42,790 nucleotides of DNA from Alphaproteobacteria bacterium (GCA_016869675.1 VGDP01000028.1:1-42790); one strand, 5' to 3'. Shown: positions 24,556 to 33,450, counted from the first letter of the stretch. Numbers and translations: made by a program. The notes: generated by a model not told the origin, from the sequence alone.

Positions 24556-24571
24556 GGTCGGCCCGCCGGCC

Positions 24572-24994
24572 TCACCAGTTTCCCGTGTTGGGCATCGAAG
24601 CCCAGGGTTCGCGCGGAGGGAGGGAATCACTCTCCTGGAGCAGCTCGACCGAAATACCATCGGGCGAGCGCACGAACGCCATGTGGCCATCGCGCGGCGG
24701 TCGGTTGATGGCGATCCCCGCCTTCTTGAGCTTGTCGCACAGCGCGTAGATATCCTTCACGCGATAGGCGAGGTGGCCGAAGTTGCGCCCACCCTTCAGA
24801 TCCTCGGCATCCCAGTTGTGGGTCAATTCGACCTGGGCCTCCTCGTCGCCGGGGGCGGCCAGGAAGACCAGCGTGAAGCGGCCCTTCTCGTTGACGTAGC
24901 GCTCGCCAACTTCGACGAGGCCGAGCTTGTTGCAGTAGAAGTCGAGCGAGGCGTCCAGGTCGCTGACCCGGACCATGGTGTGCAGGTATTTCAC
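24572..24994 (-). CDS. gloA: Glyoxalase I-type VOC protein
   Basis: A 140-residue vicinal-oxygen-chelate protein closely resembling lactoylglutathione lyase. The N-terminal LHTMVRVSDLDASLDFYCNK contributes the first metal His; QVELTHNW has a Glu; GRNFGHLAYRVKDI has the second His; and DPDG-type SPDGISVELLQ carries the last Glu. These match the four GlxI metal ligands. It detoxifies methylglyoxal with glutathione in the cytosol. The GTG start at 24994 is the only one consistent with the domain. It is first in a two-gene unit with the PhyH oxygenase. Confidence 0.9.
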   Translation of the reverse strand: MKYLHTMVRVSDLDASLDFYCNKLGLVEVGERYVNEKGRFTLVFLAAPGDEEAQVELTHNWDAEDLKGGRNFGHLAYRVKDIYALCDKLKKAGIAINRPPRDGHMAFVRSPDGISVELLQESDSLPPREPWASMPNTGNW

Positions 24995-25046
24995 GGGTAA
25001 CCGCTCCGCGCCAAGGTTGCGTCGAACCGCCGGAACCTTAGACTTC

Positions 25047-25062
25047 GCGCCCGATCGGGCGC
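25047..25062. other. 16-bp palindrome between DUF2336 and glyoxalase genes
   Basis: GCGCCCGATCGGGCGC is perfectly self-complementary and lies nine bases past the DUF2336 stop codon on the minus strand. It may form a 3' hairpin for that message, or an operator for the glyoxalase gene 52 bases downstream. No T tract follows. Confidence 0.45.
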
Positions 25063-25071
25063 AAGCGGCGA

Positions 25072-26223
25072 TCAGCTCGGGACGACTTCCAGGCGGCGTT
25101 CGGGGGCCAGGTCGAAATCGTTGCGCTCCAGGCCGGCGATCAGCATTTCGAGATCGCGTGGCGGATCGCCGGGCAGGCGCGATCCCAACGCCGCGATGGC
25201 CGCGCTGACCAACGCCCGGCGCCGCTCGGCCGGCGGCACGGTTTCAAACCGCCTTGCCAGAGGAATGGCGACGCGCAGCAGCTCGTGCATGCCGTCGGGC
25301 AGGCCGGCCGCGCGCACGATCGAACGAAGCCCGAGCGGCCCGGAATCGTGGATCAGGGCCTGCGCGTTGCCGCGCGGGATGCCGCACAGCTTGCTCAGGG
25401 CGCACTCCACCGCCAGCAGGCGGCCCGTGCACAGCATGCGGGTGATCATGGACGGCGTTACGCTACCCTTCACGCGCAAGGCATCGACGAACGTCTCGAT
25501 CTGCTGCGCGGTCGCGTCGACGGGCAGCAGATCCAGGGTGGCGCGTTCGCGGCCCAAGCGGATGACGGTCTCGCTCAGCGCGTCGAGGATGCCGTGGGAT
25601 TCGGCGAGCTGCAGGCGGATGTTCTTGGACACCAGGGTCACCAGCCGCTCGGCGAGATGCACGGGCAGGGCTTGGCGCTGGGCGAGCTGATCCATGACCA
25701 GCTCGCTGCCCGAGAACAGGTCGATGATCTTGGCGCCCACGCGGTCGCTCACCTCGGCGCCCGGGTTCTTCACCAGGGTCCCGACCACGTCCTCGCTGCC
25801 GTGGTCCGCGATGGCCTCGGATACGGCCTTGGACACGTGCTCGCGCTGGGCAATGGCCATCTGGAACGACGCGGGCCGGGTCCGTACCAGTTCGACAAGG
25901 TCGTCGTCGGTCAAGACCAACGAATTGTGCAGCATGGGCACCGCGACCTGCTCGACGTCGCGGGCGAGCGCCAGGGCCACGTCGTGTGGCACCATGGCGT
26001 TGTCCTTGAGCTGATCGGCGAGCGCCGCGCGCACGCGCGAGTCTGCATCGCGGATCATGACCCGGAAGATCGATTCGGCGAGCGCGCGTTCCTTGGGCGT
26101 CAGGTCAGGCCGCTTATGCACCGCCGCGATCTTGCTGGCCGCCTGCGCCTTGATCTCGGGCGTCGGTTCCTTGAGCAGCTTGGCGACGTCTTCTTCTGTC
26201 AGCACTGGCATGGCAAGTCCCAT
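25072..26223 (-). CDS. DUF2336 helical-repeat protein
   Basis: A 383-residue DUF2336 protein. This family is largely alphaproteobacterial and has HEAT-like helical repeats; several leucine-rich helix pairs are visible (for example VRAALADQLKDNAMVPHDVA and VSDRVGAKIIDLF). No signal peptide or membrane segment is seen. The function is not established. Single-gene unit on the minus strand, with 139 bases to the next gene upstream. Two starts are possible, 26223 and 26211 (four codons apart); I keep the first. Confidence 0.82.
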   Translation of the reverse strand: MGLAMPVLTEEDVAKLLKEPTPEIKAQAASKIAAVHKRPDLTPKERALAESIFRVMIRDADSRVRAALADQLKDNAMVPHDVALALARDVEQVAVPMLHNSLVLTDDDLVELVRTRPASFQMAIAQREHVSKAVSEAIADHGSEDVVGTLVKNPGAEVSDRVGAKIIDLFSGSELVMDQLAQRQALPVHLAERLVTLVSKNIRLQLAESHGILDALSETVIRLGRERATLDLLPVDATAQQIETFVDALRVKGSVTPSMITRMLCTGRLLAVECALSKLCGIPRGNAQALIHDSGPLGLRSIVRAAGLPDGMHELLRVAIPLARRFETVPPAERRRALVSAAIAALGSRLPGDPPRDLEMLIAGLERNDFDLAPERRLEVVPS

Positions 26224-26362
26224 GACCGACCCCGAGTGAATCCTGCCGCTCGCACGGCATGGTCCAGAATCCCGCCTCAGAGCTAAGGTTCGGTTAACCG
26301 GGGGCGGCCGACGACGATTTGCCGGTCCTGCAACGGGTACTTGGCCCGGTTGGGCCGGTTCC

Positions 26363-28357
26363 TTACCCCCGGCGTCGGCGGCGCTGGGCAGCCTCGCCAG
26401 ACGGACCGGTCGCCGCCTTGGGCGCGGGCAGGGTCACGGCCTTGGCCAGGTTGGGGTAGGGGGCCGTCTTGTGCGGCAAGGCCATGGCGCCGACGAAATG
26501 CTCCTGGAAGCGCGGCTCGATCGCGGTCTCGACCTTTTCGATGCGGTGGACCACGGTCTCGATTTCGGCGCGCGCCGCCTTGTTGAGCAGGGCGATGCGG
26601 GCACCCGTGCCGGCGGCGTTGCCGGCAGCCGAGACCTTGGCCAGATCGCAATCGGGGATCATGCCCAGCACCATGGCGTACATCACGTCGATGTGACTGC
26701 CGAAGGCGCCGGCCAGCACGATCCGATCGACGGTGTTCACGCCCATCTGGTCCATCAGCAGGCGCGCGCCGGCATAGAGCGCCGCCTTGGCGAGCTGGAT
26801 CTGGCGCACGTCGTTCTGGGTGATGACCAGGCGCGGCTCGCCCTCGTGCACCACGTAGGAAAAGGTGCGGCCGTCGGCGATGACGCGCGGGCTGCGTTCG
26901 GCGAAGGCACCGTCGACCACGCCGTCCTGGTTGATGATGCCGGACAGGTACATCTCGGCGATTGCCTCGATGATGCCGGAGCCGCAGATGCCAGTGACGT
27001 GGCCGTTGAAGCCCGGCTCGTCGGACCAGACGTCGCAGCCGATCACCTTGAAGCGGGGCTCCAGGGTCGCCCGGTCGATGCGGATCCGTTCGATCGCGCC
27101 GGGTGCCGCCCGCTGGCCGGCGCTGATCTGCGCGCCCTCGAAGGCGGGCCCGGTGGGCGATGAGCACGCGAGCACCTTGTGCTTGTTGCCCAGCACGATC
27201 TCGGCGTTGGTGCCGACATCGACCACCAGCATCAGCTCGTCGGACTGGTGCGGCGATTCCGACAGCACCACGCCGGCCGCGTCCGCGCCCACGTGGCCCG
27301 CAATGCACGGCAGCACATAGGCCCGCGTGTCGCGGTTGAGCCTGAGGTCCAGTTCGCTCGCCCACAGATCGACCGCGCCATCGGTGGCCAGGGGGAAGGG
27401 CGCGCCCCCCAGGGGCGTCGGGTCGATGCCCAGGATCAGGTGGTGCATGATCGGGTTGCCGACCAGCACGATCTCGAGAATGTCGCTGAGGGCGACACCG
27501 GCTTCCCGGGCGGTCTCCTCGGCCAGCGACTGGATCGCCGCGCGGACCACGCGGGTCAGCTCCTTGTCGCCGCCGGGGTTCATCATGACGTAGCTGACCC
27601 GGCTCATCAGATCCTCGCCAAAGCGGATCTGCGGATTCATGGCGCCGGCCGCGGCGACGACGTCACCGGTCTGCAGATTGCACAGGTGCGCCGCGATGGT
27701 GGTCGAACCCACGTCGATCGCCAGACCGAAGAGCTGGTCGTGGAAGCCCGGCTCGACGTGCAGGAGGCGCGCGCCACCGCGCACCGCCACGGTGACCTTG
27801 AACTCGCCCTTGGTCAGCGCCTCGTGGAGGCTTTGCAGCACCTGCAGGTCGGCGGTCAGGTCGCCGAGCCCCCATTCGCGCGCGAGCGCCCGCTTCAGCC
27901 GTTCGAAATGACCGGCGGGATCGTGCATGTCCGGCTGGTCGACCTCGACGTAGTGAAGCGTGACGATCGGGTCGAGCTCGATGCGGCGTGCCTCGGCGCG
28001 CTTGCGCACCACCTGCTTGTGCACCTGGGAATCGGCCGGGACGTCGATCACCAGGTCACCGCGAATCACCGCCTGACACGACAGGCGCCGGTCGGCCGCG
28101 AACTTGCGGTTGCGCGCGCGCAGGCGTCGCTCGACCTCGGTTTCACCGCCCACGTGGTCGGGGCGCGATTCGATGCCGTGTTTGGGGTATGAGCCCTCGC
28201 CCACGACCACCTGGCAGCGGCCGCACAGCGCGCGACCGCCGCACACGGAATCGATATCGACGCCGAGTTGGCGCGCGGCGGTCAGCAGCGGCGTGCCGAG
28301 GGCGAATCGCCCGCGCCGGCCGCTGGGCGTGAAGACGACGAGCGGATTGTCAGCCAC
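26363..28357 (-). CDS. Corrinoid-protein reductive activator (ferredoxin-ASKHA, RACo-like)
   Basis: A 664-residue protein (DUF4445/ASKHA family). The N-terminus is a 2Fe-2S ferredoxin domain with Cys39, Cys45 and Cys48 in SVCGGRALCGRCQ and the fourth, Cys94, in RLSCQ. A linker follows, and from about residue 215 an ASKHA ATPase fold begins with LAIDVGSTTIAAHL. Later motifs include VVDVGTNAEIVLG and VLAGAFGSHID. Such proteins use ATP and an electron to return oxidised cob(II)alamin to cob(I)alamin in methyltransferase systems. The GTG at 28357 overlaps the upstream methyltransferase stop by eight bases. The Arg-rich C-terminal tail (QRRRRRG) is unusual. It is last in the operon. Confidence 0.9.
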   Translation of the reverse strand: MADNPLVVFTPSGRRGRFALGTPLLTAARQLGVDIDSVCGGRALCGRCQVVVGEGSYPKHGIESRPDHVGGETEVERRLRARNRKFAADRRLSCQAVIRGDLVIDVPADSQVHKQVVRKRAEARRIELDPIVTLHYVEVDQPDMHDPAGHFERLKRALAREWGLGDLTADLQVLQSLHEALTKGEFKVTVAVRGGARLLHVEPGFHDQLFGLAIDVGSTTIAAHLCNLQTGDVVAAAGAMNPQIRFGEDLMSRVSYVMMNPGGDKELTRVVRAAIQSLAEETAREAGVALSDILEIVLVGNPIMHHLILGIDPTPLGGAPFPLATDGAVDLWASELDLRLNRDTRAYVLPCIAGHVGADAAGVVLSESPHQSDELMLVVDVGTNAEIVLGNKHKVLACSSPTGPAFEGAQISAGQRAAPGAIERIRIDRATLEPRFKVIGCDVWSDEPGFNGHVTGICGSGIIEAIAEMYLSGIINQDGVVDGAFAERSPRVIADGRTFSYVVHEGEPRLVITQNDVRQIQLAKAALYAGARLLMDQMGVNTVDRIVLAGAFGSHIDVMYAMVLGMIPDCDLAKVSAAGNAAGTGARIALLNKAARAEIETVVHRIEKVETAIEPRFQEHFVGAMALPHKTAPYPNLAKAVTLPAPKAATGPSGEAAQRRRRRG

Positions 28358-29276
28358 GGTTGCGTCGACCCTCCCGGCGCCGGCCGCCCGCGCCGCCGGC
28401 CTCGACCCCGCCGTGGCTCTGGGCGGCGAAACGGTCGCCCGAGAACTTGCGGATCCACCGCGCGCAGTTGGCGTCGTGGCCGAGCAGCACGTCGGCGCCC
28501 ATCACCGCCGCCATGATCTCGGGCTCCAGCGGGTTCGTGATCGCCGAGGTCATGCCGCTGGCCATGGCCATGGTCAGGAAGGCGGCGTTCAGCCCCTTGC
28601 GGTTGGGCAGGCCGAACGAGATGTTCGATGCCCCGCACGTCGAGTTGACCTTCAGCTCCTCGCGCAGCCGGCGGATGATGCGGAACGCCTGGTTGCCGGC
28701 CTCGCCGAGCGCGCCGATCGGCATGACCAGGGGGTCGACCACCACATCGGCCGGCGGGATACCGTGATCCTGGGCGCGCTCGACGATCTTCTTGGCCACC
28801 GCGAAGCGGACGTCGGGGTCCTCGGAGATGCCGGTCTCGTCGTTGGAGATGGCGACGACCGCCGCGCCGTACTTCTTGACCAACGGCAGCACGGTCTCGA
28901 GCCGGTCTTCCTCGCCGGTCACGGAATTGACCAGGGCCTTGCCCTTGTAGACGGAGAGGCCCGATTCGAGCGCCGCGACGATCGAGGAATCAATCGACAG
29001 CGGCACGTCGGTCAACGACTGCACCAGCTTGACCGCCTCGGCCAGGATGGCCGGTTCGTCGGCGAGCGGGATGCCGGCGTTGACGTCGAGCATGTGGGCG
29101 CCGGCCTCGACCTGGGCGCGCGCGTCGCTCTCGACGCGGCTGTAGTCGCGCACCGCCATCTCGGCGGCCAGCAGCTTGCGGCCGGTCGGGTTGATCCGCT
29201 CGCCGATGATGACGAACGGTCGATCGAAGCCGATAACGACCTCCTTGGTCGCCGAACTGATGACGGTATCGGTCAT
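28350..29276 (-). CDS. Methyltetrahydrofolate:corrinoid methyltransferase (DHPS fold)
   Basis: A 308-residue protein of the pterin-binding TIM-barrel family that includes AcsE and MtgA. GERINPTGRK (25-34) is the pterin-binding start, HMLDVNAGIPLADE carries the conserved Asp-Asn, and VPLSIDSS, LVNSVTGEE and TCGASNISFGLPNR follow in family order. It should pass the methyl group between the cob(I)alamin protein and tetrahydrofolate. The last ~25 residues are Gly/Arg-rich and look dispensable. The ATG at 29276 overlaps the MetF-like stop (ATGA), with AAGGA upstream. Its 3' end overlaps the activator gene. Confidence 0.9.
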   Translation of the reverse strand: MTDTVISSATKEVVIGFDRPFVIIGERINPTGRKLLAAEMAVRDYSRVESDARAQVEAGAHMLDVNAGIPLADEPAILAEAVKLVQSLTDVPLSIDSSIVAALESGLSVYKGKALVNSVTGEEDRLETVLPLVKKYGAAVVAISNDETGISEDPDVRFAVAKKIVERAQDHGIPPADVVVDPLVMPIGALGEAGNQAFRIIRRLREELKVNSTCGASNISFGLPNRKGLNAAFLTMAMASGMTSAITNPLEPEIMAAVMGADVLLGHDANCARWIRKFSGDRFAAQSHGGVEAGGAGGRRREGRRNRG

Positions 29277-30301
29277 GAAGCGGTCCTTCTGATGGATGGG
29301 TCGTGAACGGGGCGCGCGCCCGGGTTCTGGCTGGGCCGTCGGCCCGCCAGCGCGCCCGAGGCCTGGACGATGTCGCTGACCAGCTCTTCCTGGCGGTAGG
29401 CCATCATGTGGATGCCCGCGACGCCGGGGATCGCGCGGATGCGCTGGATGAGATCGACGCAGAGTGCCTTGCCCTCGGCCTTCTGGTTGGCCGCGCTTTC
29501 CAGCCGGGCGATGACGTCGTCGGGGATGTGGACGCCGGGCACGTTGCTGCGCATCCACTTGGCCGTGCGCGCCGAGGCCAGCGGCGCGACGCCGACCAGG
29601 ATGAACGCTTTCTCGTGCAGGCCCATGTCGCGGACCCGCGCCATGAAGCGTTCCAGCAGCGGGATGTCGTAACAGTACTGGGTCTGGATGAACTGGGCGC
29701 CAGCCGCGATCTTCTTGGCCAGGCGCAAAGGACGGAAGTTGTAGGGCGGGGCAAAGGGGTTCTCGGCGGCGCCCAGCAGCACGCGCGGCGGCACGGTGAT
29801 CGCGCGACCCGATAGGAAGCGCCGGTCGTCGCGCATGGTGCGGATGGTCGCCAGCAGCGACGTCGAATCCAGGTCAAACACCGGTTTCGCGCCCGGCTGA
29901 TCGCCGGCCTGCACGCCGTCGCCCGTCAGGCACAGGATGTTGCGCACACCCATGGCCGCCGCGCCCAGCACATCGCCCTGGATCGCGATGCGGTTGCGGT
30001 CGCGACACGAGATCTGCATGACCGTGGAGTAGCCGGCGCGCGTCAACAGGGCACAAATGCCGACGCTGGACATATGGGTGTTGGCGCCAGAGGCGTTGAT
30101 CGCGTCGGCGACCTCGGACAGCACCACCGCGCGGTCGTAGACCTCGCGCAGGTCGGCCGAATCCAACGGATTGAGTTCAGCCGTGACGGCGAACCGGCCG
30201 GCGCGCAGCACGCGCTCAAGCCGCGAGCCCGAAGCATAACCCTCGGGGATCGGGAACGGCGCCCCGGGGTCGTAGAGCGGGCTTTCGCGGGGTTCGGTCA
30301 C
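29273..30301 (-). CDS. Methylenetetrahydrofolate reductase-like protein 1
   Basis: A 342-residue MetF-type TIM barrel. Motifs: FAVTAELNPLDSADLREVYD (N-terminal strand with the catalytic-type Glu), GANTHMSS, RDRNRIAIQGDVLGAAAMG, NILCLTGDGVQAGDQPGAKPV for FAD/folate contact, and FIQTQYCYDI. MetF normally makes methyl-THF; in this setting it may run towards methylene-THF. Compared with the second copy (30774-31715) it has a longer N-terminus and a different C-terminal tail. The GTG at 30301 overlaps the preceding stop (GTGA), and its own stop overlaps the methyltransferase start, so it is translated in series. Confidence 0.88.
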   Translation of the reverse strand: MTEPRESPLYDPGAPFPIPEGYASGSRLERVLRAGRFAVTAELNPLDSADLREVYDRAVVLSEVADAINASGANTHMSSVGICALLTRAGYSTVMQISCRDRNRIAIQGDVLGAAAMGVRNILCLTGDGVQAGDQPGAKPVFDLDSTSLLATIRTMRDDRRFLSGRAITVPPRVLLGAAENPFAPPYNFRPLRLAKKIAAGAQFIQTQYCYDIPLLERFMARVRDMGLHEKAFILVGVAPLASARTAKWMRSNVPGVHIPDDVIARLESAANQKAEGKALCVDLIQRIRAIPGVAGIHMMAYRQEELVSDIVQASGALAGRRPSQNPGARPVHDPSIRRTAS

Positions 30302-30765
30302 GGCGTCAGGCTCTGAACCGGGTCGGCGCGCTCGCGCACGATCCGCAGCCACGAGGACGAGTCCTTCAGCCGATGGTCGACCGGTGGCTGTACCATCCCG
30401 ATCTTGTCGCCGCCGGCCATGCGCGTGGAGCCCTCCCACGCCTTGACCCAGACGCACGGCATGTCGGGTTTGACCTCGCAGTGGCCGTTCTCGCGCACGC
30501 CGCCGCACGGCCCGTTGCGCAGGGTCTTGGGGCAGTTCATCGGGCACGACATGCCGGTGGACGACAGGACGCAGCGGCCGCACATGCGGCAGTCGAACAG
30601 GAGGCCCTTGATCGTCCGTTCGGCTGCAGCGATGGGCCGTTCGGCCCGATCGAGCCCGATCCGGCGCCACAGCGGCGCGAGGCCCGCGAAGAGGGGCTCG
30701 AACACAGCGTAGACACGCTCAAGCAGCCGTGCGTTGCGGACCGACCACAGGCGAACGGCCAACAT
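30298..30765 (-). CDS. MetF C-terminal-type Cys-rich protein (MetV-like)
   Basis: A 155-residue protein with a dense cysteine core: CRMCGRCVLSSTGMSCPMNC, then NGPCGGVRENGHCEVKPDMPC. This is the pattern of the methylenetetrahydrofolate reductase C-terminal domain (PF12225), found as MetV in acetogens where it teams with MetF and may carry metal or Fe-S. The N-terminus (~60 residues) is helical and basic. It lies eight bases after one MetF-like gene and overlaps the other, so it probably forms a complex with one or both. Confidence 0.85.
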   Translation of the reverse strand: MLAVRLWSVRNARLLERVYAVFEPLFAGLAPLWRRIGLDRAERPIAAAERTIKGLLFDCRMCGRCVLSSTGMSCPMNCPKTLRNGPCGGVRENGHCEVKPDMPCVWVKAWEGSTRMAGGDKIGMVQPPVDHRLKDSSSWLRIVRERADPVQSLTP

Positions 30766-30773
30766 GAGCGCCG

Positions 30774-31715
30774 CTAGGCGCGCGGTCGACCGCGCACGGC
30801 GGCGGCCTCGGCGACCGCGGCGATCGCGTCGGCCTTCTGCTGCGGCGCCATGATGTGGGCGCCGGCGATGCCCGGGATCTCGGCGAACGCCTGAATCAGC
30901 TCAACGCAGATCGCGCGACCCTCGGCCTTCTGGTCGGCCGCACCTTCGATCCGTGCGATCGTCGGTTCGGGGATCGAGACGCCGAACAGGTTCTCGTTCA
31001 TCCAGCGCGCCTGCTTGACCGACAGCAGGGGGCCGACGCCGACGATGAACGACGCGCGCTCGGTGATGCCGAGGTCGCGCAGCCGCCCGAAGTAGCGCTT
31101 GGCCATGACGACGTCATAGACGAACTGGGTCTGAAAGAAATCAGCGCCGGCCGCGATCTTCGCCTCGATACCCTTGGGCGCGAAATCCGGCTTGGGATCC
31201 TGGGGCGCGTCGGCCGCGCCGACGAAGAGGCGAGGGGCTGGGTCGATCTTGCGGCCTGAAGGCAGCACTGCCTCGTCTCGCAGCTGGCGCGCCAGCGACA
31301 TCAAGGCGCGGCTGTCGATGTCATAGACCATCTTGGTCTCGGGCTGGTCGCCGGCCTTCACGTCGTCGCCGTGCAGGCAGAGAAGGTTCGGGATGCCGAG
31401 CGCCGACATGCCGATCAGATCGCCTTCCAGCGCCAGGCGGTTGCGGTCGCGCACGGTGAACTGCAGCACGGGCTCGATGCCGAGCCGGGCCAGCACCGCC
31501 GCCGCGGCGAAGGCGGACATGTGGGCACGCGCCCCGGCGCCATCGGTGACGTTGACCGCGTCGACCGCGCCCTTGAGCACGCCGGCGCGCGCGGCGACCG
31601 CATCCGCGCTGGCCGCGTCCGGCGGCGTGATCTCGGCGGTTAGGACGAAGCGGCCCGCGCTGATCGCGGCCTCGAGCGCGCCACCCGAGCGCAGGGTCGC
31701 CGTGCCGACGTTCAT
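30774..31715 (-). CDS. Methylenetetrahydrofolate reductase-like protein 2
   Basis: A 313-residue MetF-type protein, clearly paralogous to the one at 29273: FVLTAEITPPDAASADAV, GARAHMSAFAAAAVLAR, RDRNRLALEGDLIGMSALG, NLLCLHGDDVKAGDQPETKMVYDIDS, FFQTQFVYD. The ATG at 31715 overlaps the stop of the PF13769 gene (ATGA). Two MetF-like proteins flanking a MetV-like one suggests a hetero-complex or different partners for each reductase. Substrate is expected to be methylene-/methyl-THF. Confidence 0.88.
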   Translation of the reverse strand: MNVGTATLRSGGALEAAISAGRFVLTAEITPPDAASADAVAARAGVLKGAVDAVNVTDGAGARAHMSAFAAAAVLARLGIEPVLQFTVRDRNRLALEGDLIGMSALGIPNLLCLHGDDVKAGDQPETKMVYDIDSRALMSLARQLRDEAVLPSGRKIDPAPRLFVGAADAPQDPKPDFAPKGIEAKIAAGADFFQTQFVYDVVMAKRYFGRLRDLGITERASFIVGVGPLLSVKQARWMNENLFGVSIPEPTIARIEGAADQKAEGRAICVELIQAFAEIPGIAGAHIMAPQQKADAIAAVAEAAAVRGRPRA

Positions 31716-32017
31716 GGCTTCGCCTCCAGTCCACCGTTGAGCACGAGCCCGTGGACCCGTTCCTCGTCGTACTCGTTCTCCAGCCGCGCCGCGGCTTCGG
31801 CCGCAACGGCCTCCAGGTCGTCGCCGCAAGGCTGCGGATCGGCGCGGTGCCACTCGCCCAAGTACGAGTCCGTGTCGCGCAGGCCGGCGCGCATGGCCGC
31901 CCGATCGATCGCGGTCTCGAACCGCTCCGGCAACACACGCTTGGCGGTCTGCCGCCCCGCCTTGGCGATCACCTGGGCCGGGATGTCACGCCAATAGACG
32001 ACCGTCAGCGTCGCCAT
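31712..32017 (-). CDS. PF13769 'virulence factor' small protein
   Basis: A 101-residue cytosolic protein. The motifs VVYWRDIPAQVIAK, AKRVLPERFETAIDRAAMRAG and GEWHRADP match the alphaproteobacterial 'virulence factor' family (PF13769), a name without a proven function. It lies in the middle of the corrinoid operon. It starts 32 bases inside the DUF1638 gene and overlaps the MetF-like gene by ATGA. The position argues for a role in methyl or folate chemistry and not in virulence, but this is inference. Confidence 0.82.
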   Translation of the reverse strand: MATLTVVYWRDIPAQVIAKAGRQTAKRVLPERFETAIDRAAMRAGLRDTDSYLGEWHRADPQPCGDDLEAVAAEAAARLENEYDEERVHGLVLNGGLEAKP

Positions 32018-32627
32018 CGTCAGCCTCCATTGGTCGCGCAGCCCTGGCCATGAACGTGCCGAGCTCGCCGTAGCCGGTGAAACGCCGCTCGTAGGCCAGG
32101 CCGAGCCGTTGCGCCGCCGCCTCGGCCGCCGTGTCGAGCGCCGGATCGTCGACCTGGGCCAAATAGATCAGGCGTCGGTAGTTGCCGAAGTAGTCGTCGC
32201 GTAGCTGCGGATACCGATCCAGCCCGAGCCCGGCAATGATCAACCGGTCGAAGTGCTTCACCAGGTAGTCGGTCAGGTAGAACGTACCTGGCTCGGCGTC
32301 ATGCAAAGCCTCAAACGCCTCGCGCCCGGCGAAGAACTGGTAGCAGTGGGGTCCGTCGATCCGCTCGATGCCTTCCTCGGTGAGCACCCGGTCAAGCAGG
32401 CCGCCCGTGCCACAATCACCGTAGACCACGACGATGCGCTCGAAGCGGCCACGGTTCTCGCGGATCTTGGCGCGCACCGCCTCGGGGATCTTGTCCGGCG
32501 TGTTGTGCCAATGGGCGGGCAGGCACTGCACGGCCAGATGGCTCCAGCCATTAAGGCGGATCACGTCGGTGATCTCCCAGGCCAGCGCGCCGCACGCGAT
32601 CAGAAGCGTCCTGGGCGCGCGGCCCAT
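31986..32627 (-). CDS. DUF1638 protein in corrinoid operon
   Basis: A 213-residue DUF1638 protein of unknown biochemical function. It has a row of potential metal or cofactor ligands: Cys12 (ACGALA), Cys35, His39 and His41 (QCLPAHWHN), Cys72 (YGDCGTGG), His94 and Cys95 (GPHCYQFF). No signal peptide. It starts 13 bases after the corrinoid-protein gene and overlaps the next gene by 32 bases, so it is part of the same message. The ligand-rich pattern and neighbourhood suggest a metal- or corrinoid-related job. Confidence 0.85.
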   Translation of the reverse strand: MGRAPRTLLIACGALAWEITDVIRLNGWSHLAVQCLPAHWHNTPDKIPEAVRAKIRENRGRFERIVVVYGDCGTGGLLDRVLTEEGIERIDGPHCYQFFAGREAFEALHDAEPGTFYLTDYLVKHFDRLIIAGLGLDRYPQLRDDYFGNYRRLIYLAQVDDPALDTAAEAAAQRLGLAYERRFTGYGELGTFMARAARPMEADDGDADGRLLA

Positions 32628-32640
32628 AGCGGTCTCCGGG

Positions 32641-33354
32641 TCAGGCGGTGGCCGGCGGCTGGTTGGACCGCCAACGCTCGGCGATCATCTGCTTGGCCGT
32701 CTCGACCGCGACCGCGGCGTCGCGGCAGTAGGCGTCGGCGCCGATCGCCTCGGCGAACGCCTCGTTCAACGGCGCGCCGCCGACCAGCACGATGTAGTCA
32801 TCGCGCAAGCCCTTCTGCTTTAGCGTGTCGATGACGACCTTCATGTACGGCATGGTCGTGGTCAGCAGCGCCGACATGCCCAGGATGTCCGGCTGGTGTT
32901 CCTCCAGCGCGCCCAGGTACTTGTCCACGTCGTTGTTGATGCCGATGTTGATCACGTCGAACCCGGCGCCTTCCATCATCATGGCGACCAGGTTCTTGCC
33001 GATATCGTGGATGTCGCCCTTGACCGTGCCGATGACCATCTTGCCCATGCGCGGCGCGCCGGTCTCGGCCAGCAACGGCCTGAGGATGGCCATGCCCGCC
33101 TTCATGGCGTTCGCCGCCAGCAGCACCTCGGGCACGAACAGGATGCCGTCTCGGAAGTCGATGCCGACGATGCGCATGCCCTCGACCAGCGCCTTGGTCA
33201 GCACGTCGTAGGGTGTCCATTTGCGCCCCAGCAGAATGTGCGTGCCCTGCTCGATCTCCTCGGCCAGACCGTCGTAGAGGTCCTCGTGCATCTGCTGCAC
33301 GAGGTCGTCGTCGCTCAGCGCGTTCAGATCGAGGTCTTGTCCGTTGTCGGCCAT
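32641..33354 (-). CDS. Corrinoid (cobalamin-binding) methyl carrier protein
   Basis: A 237-residue protein of the MtbC/MttC/MtgC type. Residues ~20-100 form the helical cap (GIDFRDGILFVPEVLLAANAM), and the cobalamin domain follows with GDIHDIGKN: Asp114, His116 and Gly119 of the DxHxxG motif, His116 being the lower cobalt ligand. SALLTTTMP and VLVGGAPLN complete the fold. It carries the methyl group between the MttB-family enzyme and the THF methyltransferase. ATG at 33354 is chosen because the family's helical domain starts soon after; the frame is open to 33531 but the extension would run through the promoter region. First gene of the minus-strand operon, divergent from the MttB gene. Confidence 0.92.
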   Translation of the reverse strand: MADNGQDLDLNALSDDDLVQQMHEDLYDGLAEEIEQGTHILLGRKWTPYDVLTKALVEGMRIVGIDFRDGILFVPEVLLAANAMKAGMAILRPLLAETGAPRMGKMVIGTVKGDIHDIGKNLVAMMMEGAGFDVINIGINNDVDKYLGALEEHQPDILGMSALLTTTMPYMKVVIDTLKQKGLRDDYIVLVGGAPLNEAFAEAIGADAYCRDAAVAVETAKQMIAERWRSNQPPATA

Positions 33355-33450
33355 GGTCGTCGCGTCTCCGGTCCGGGCAAGGCTAGCCGCGCATGCGCCA
33401 TGCAATAGGGCCGCCGCAGTCCGAATTGATATCGCATTTCCGCCAATCAG

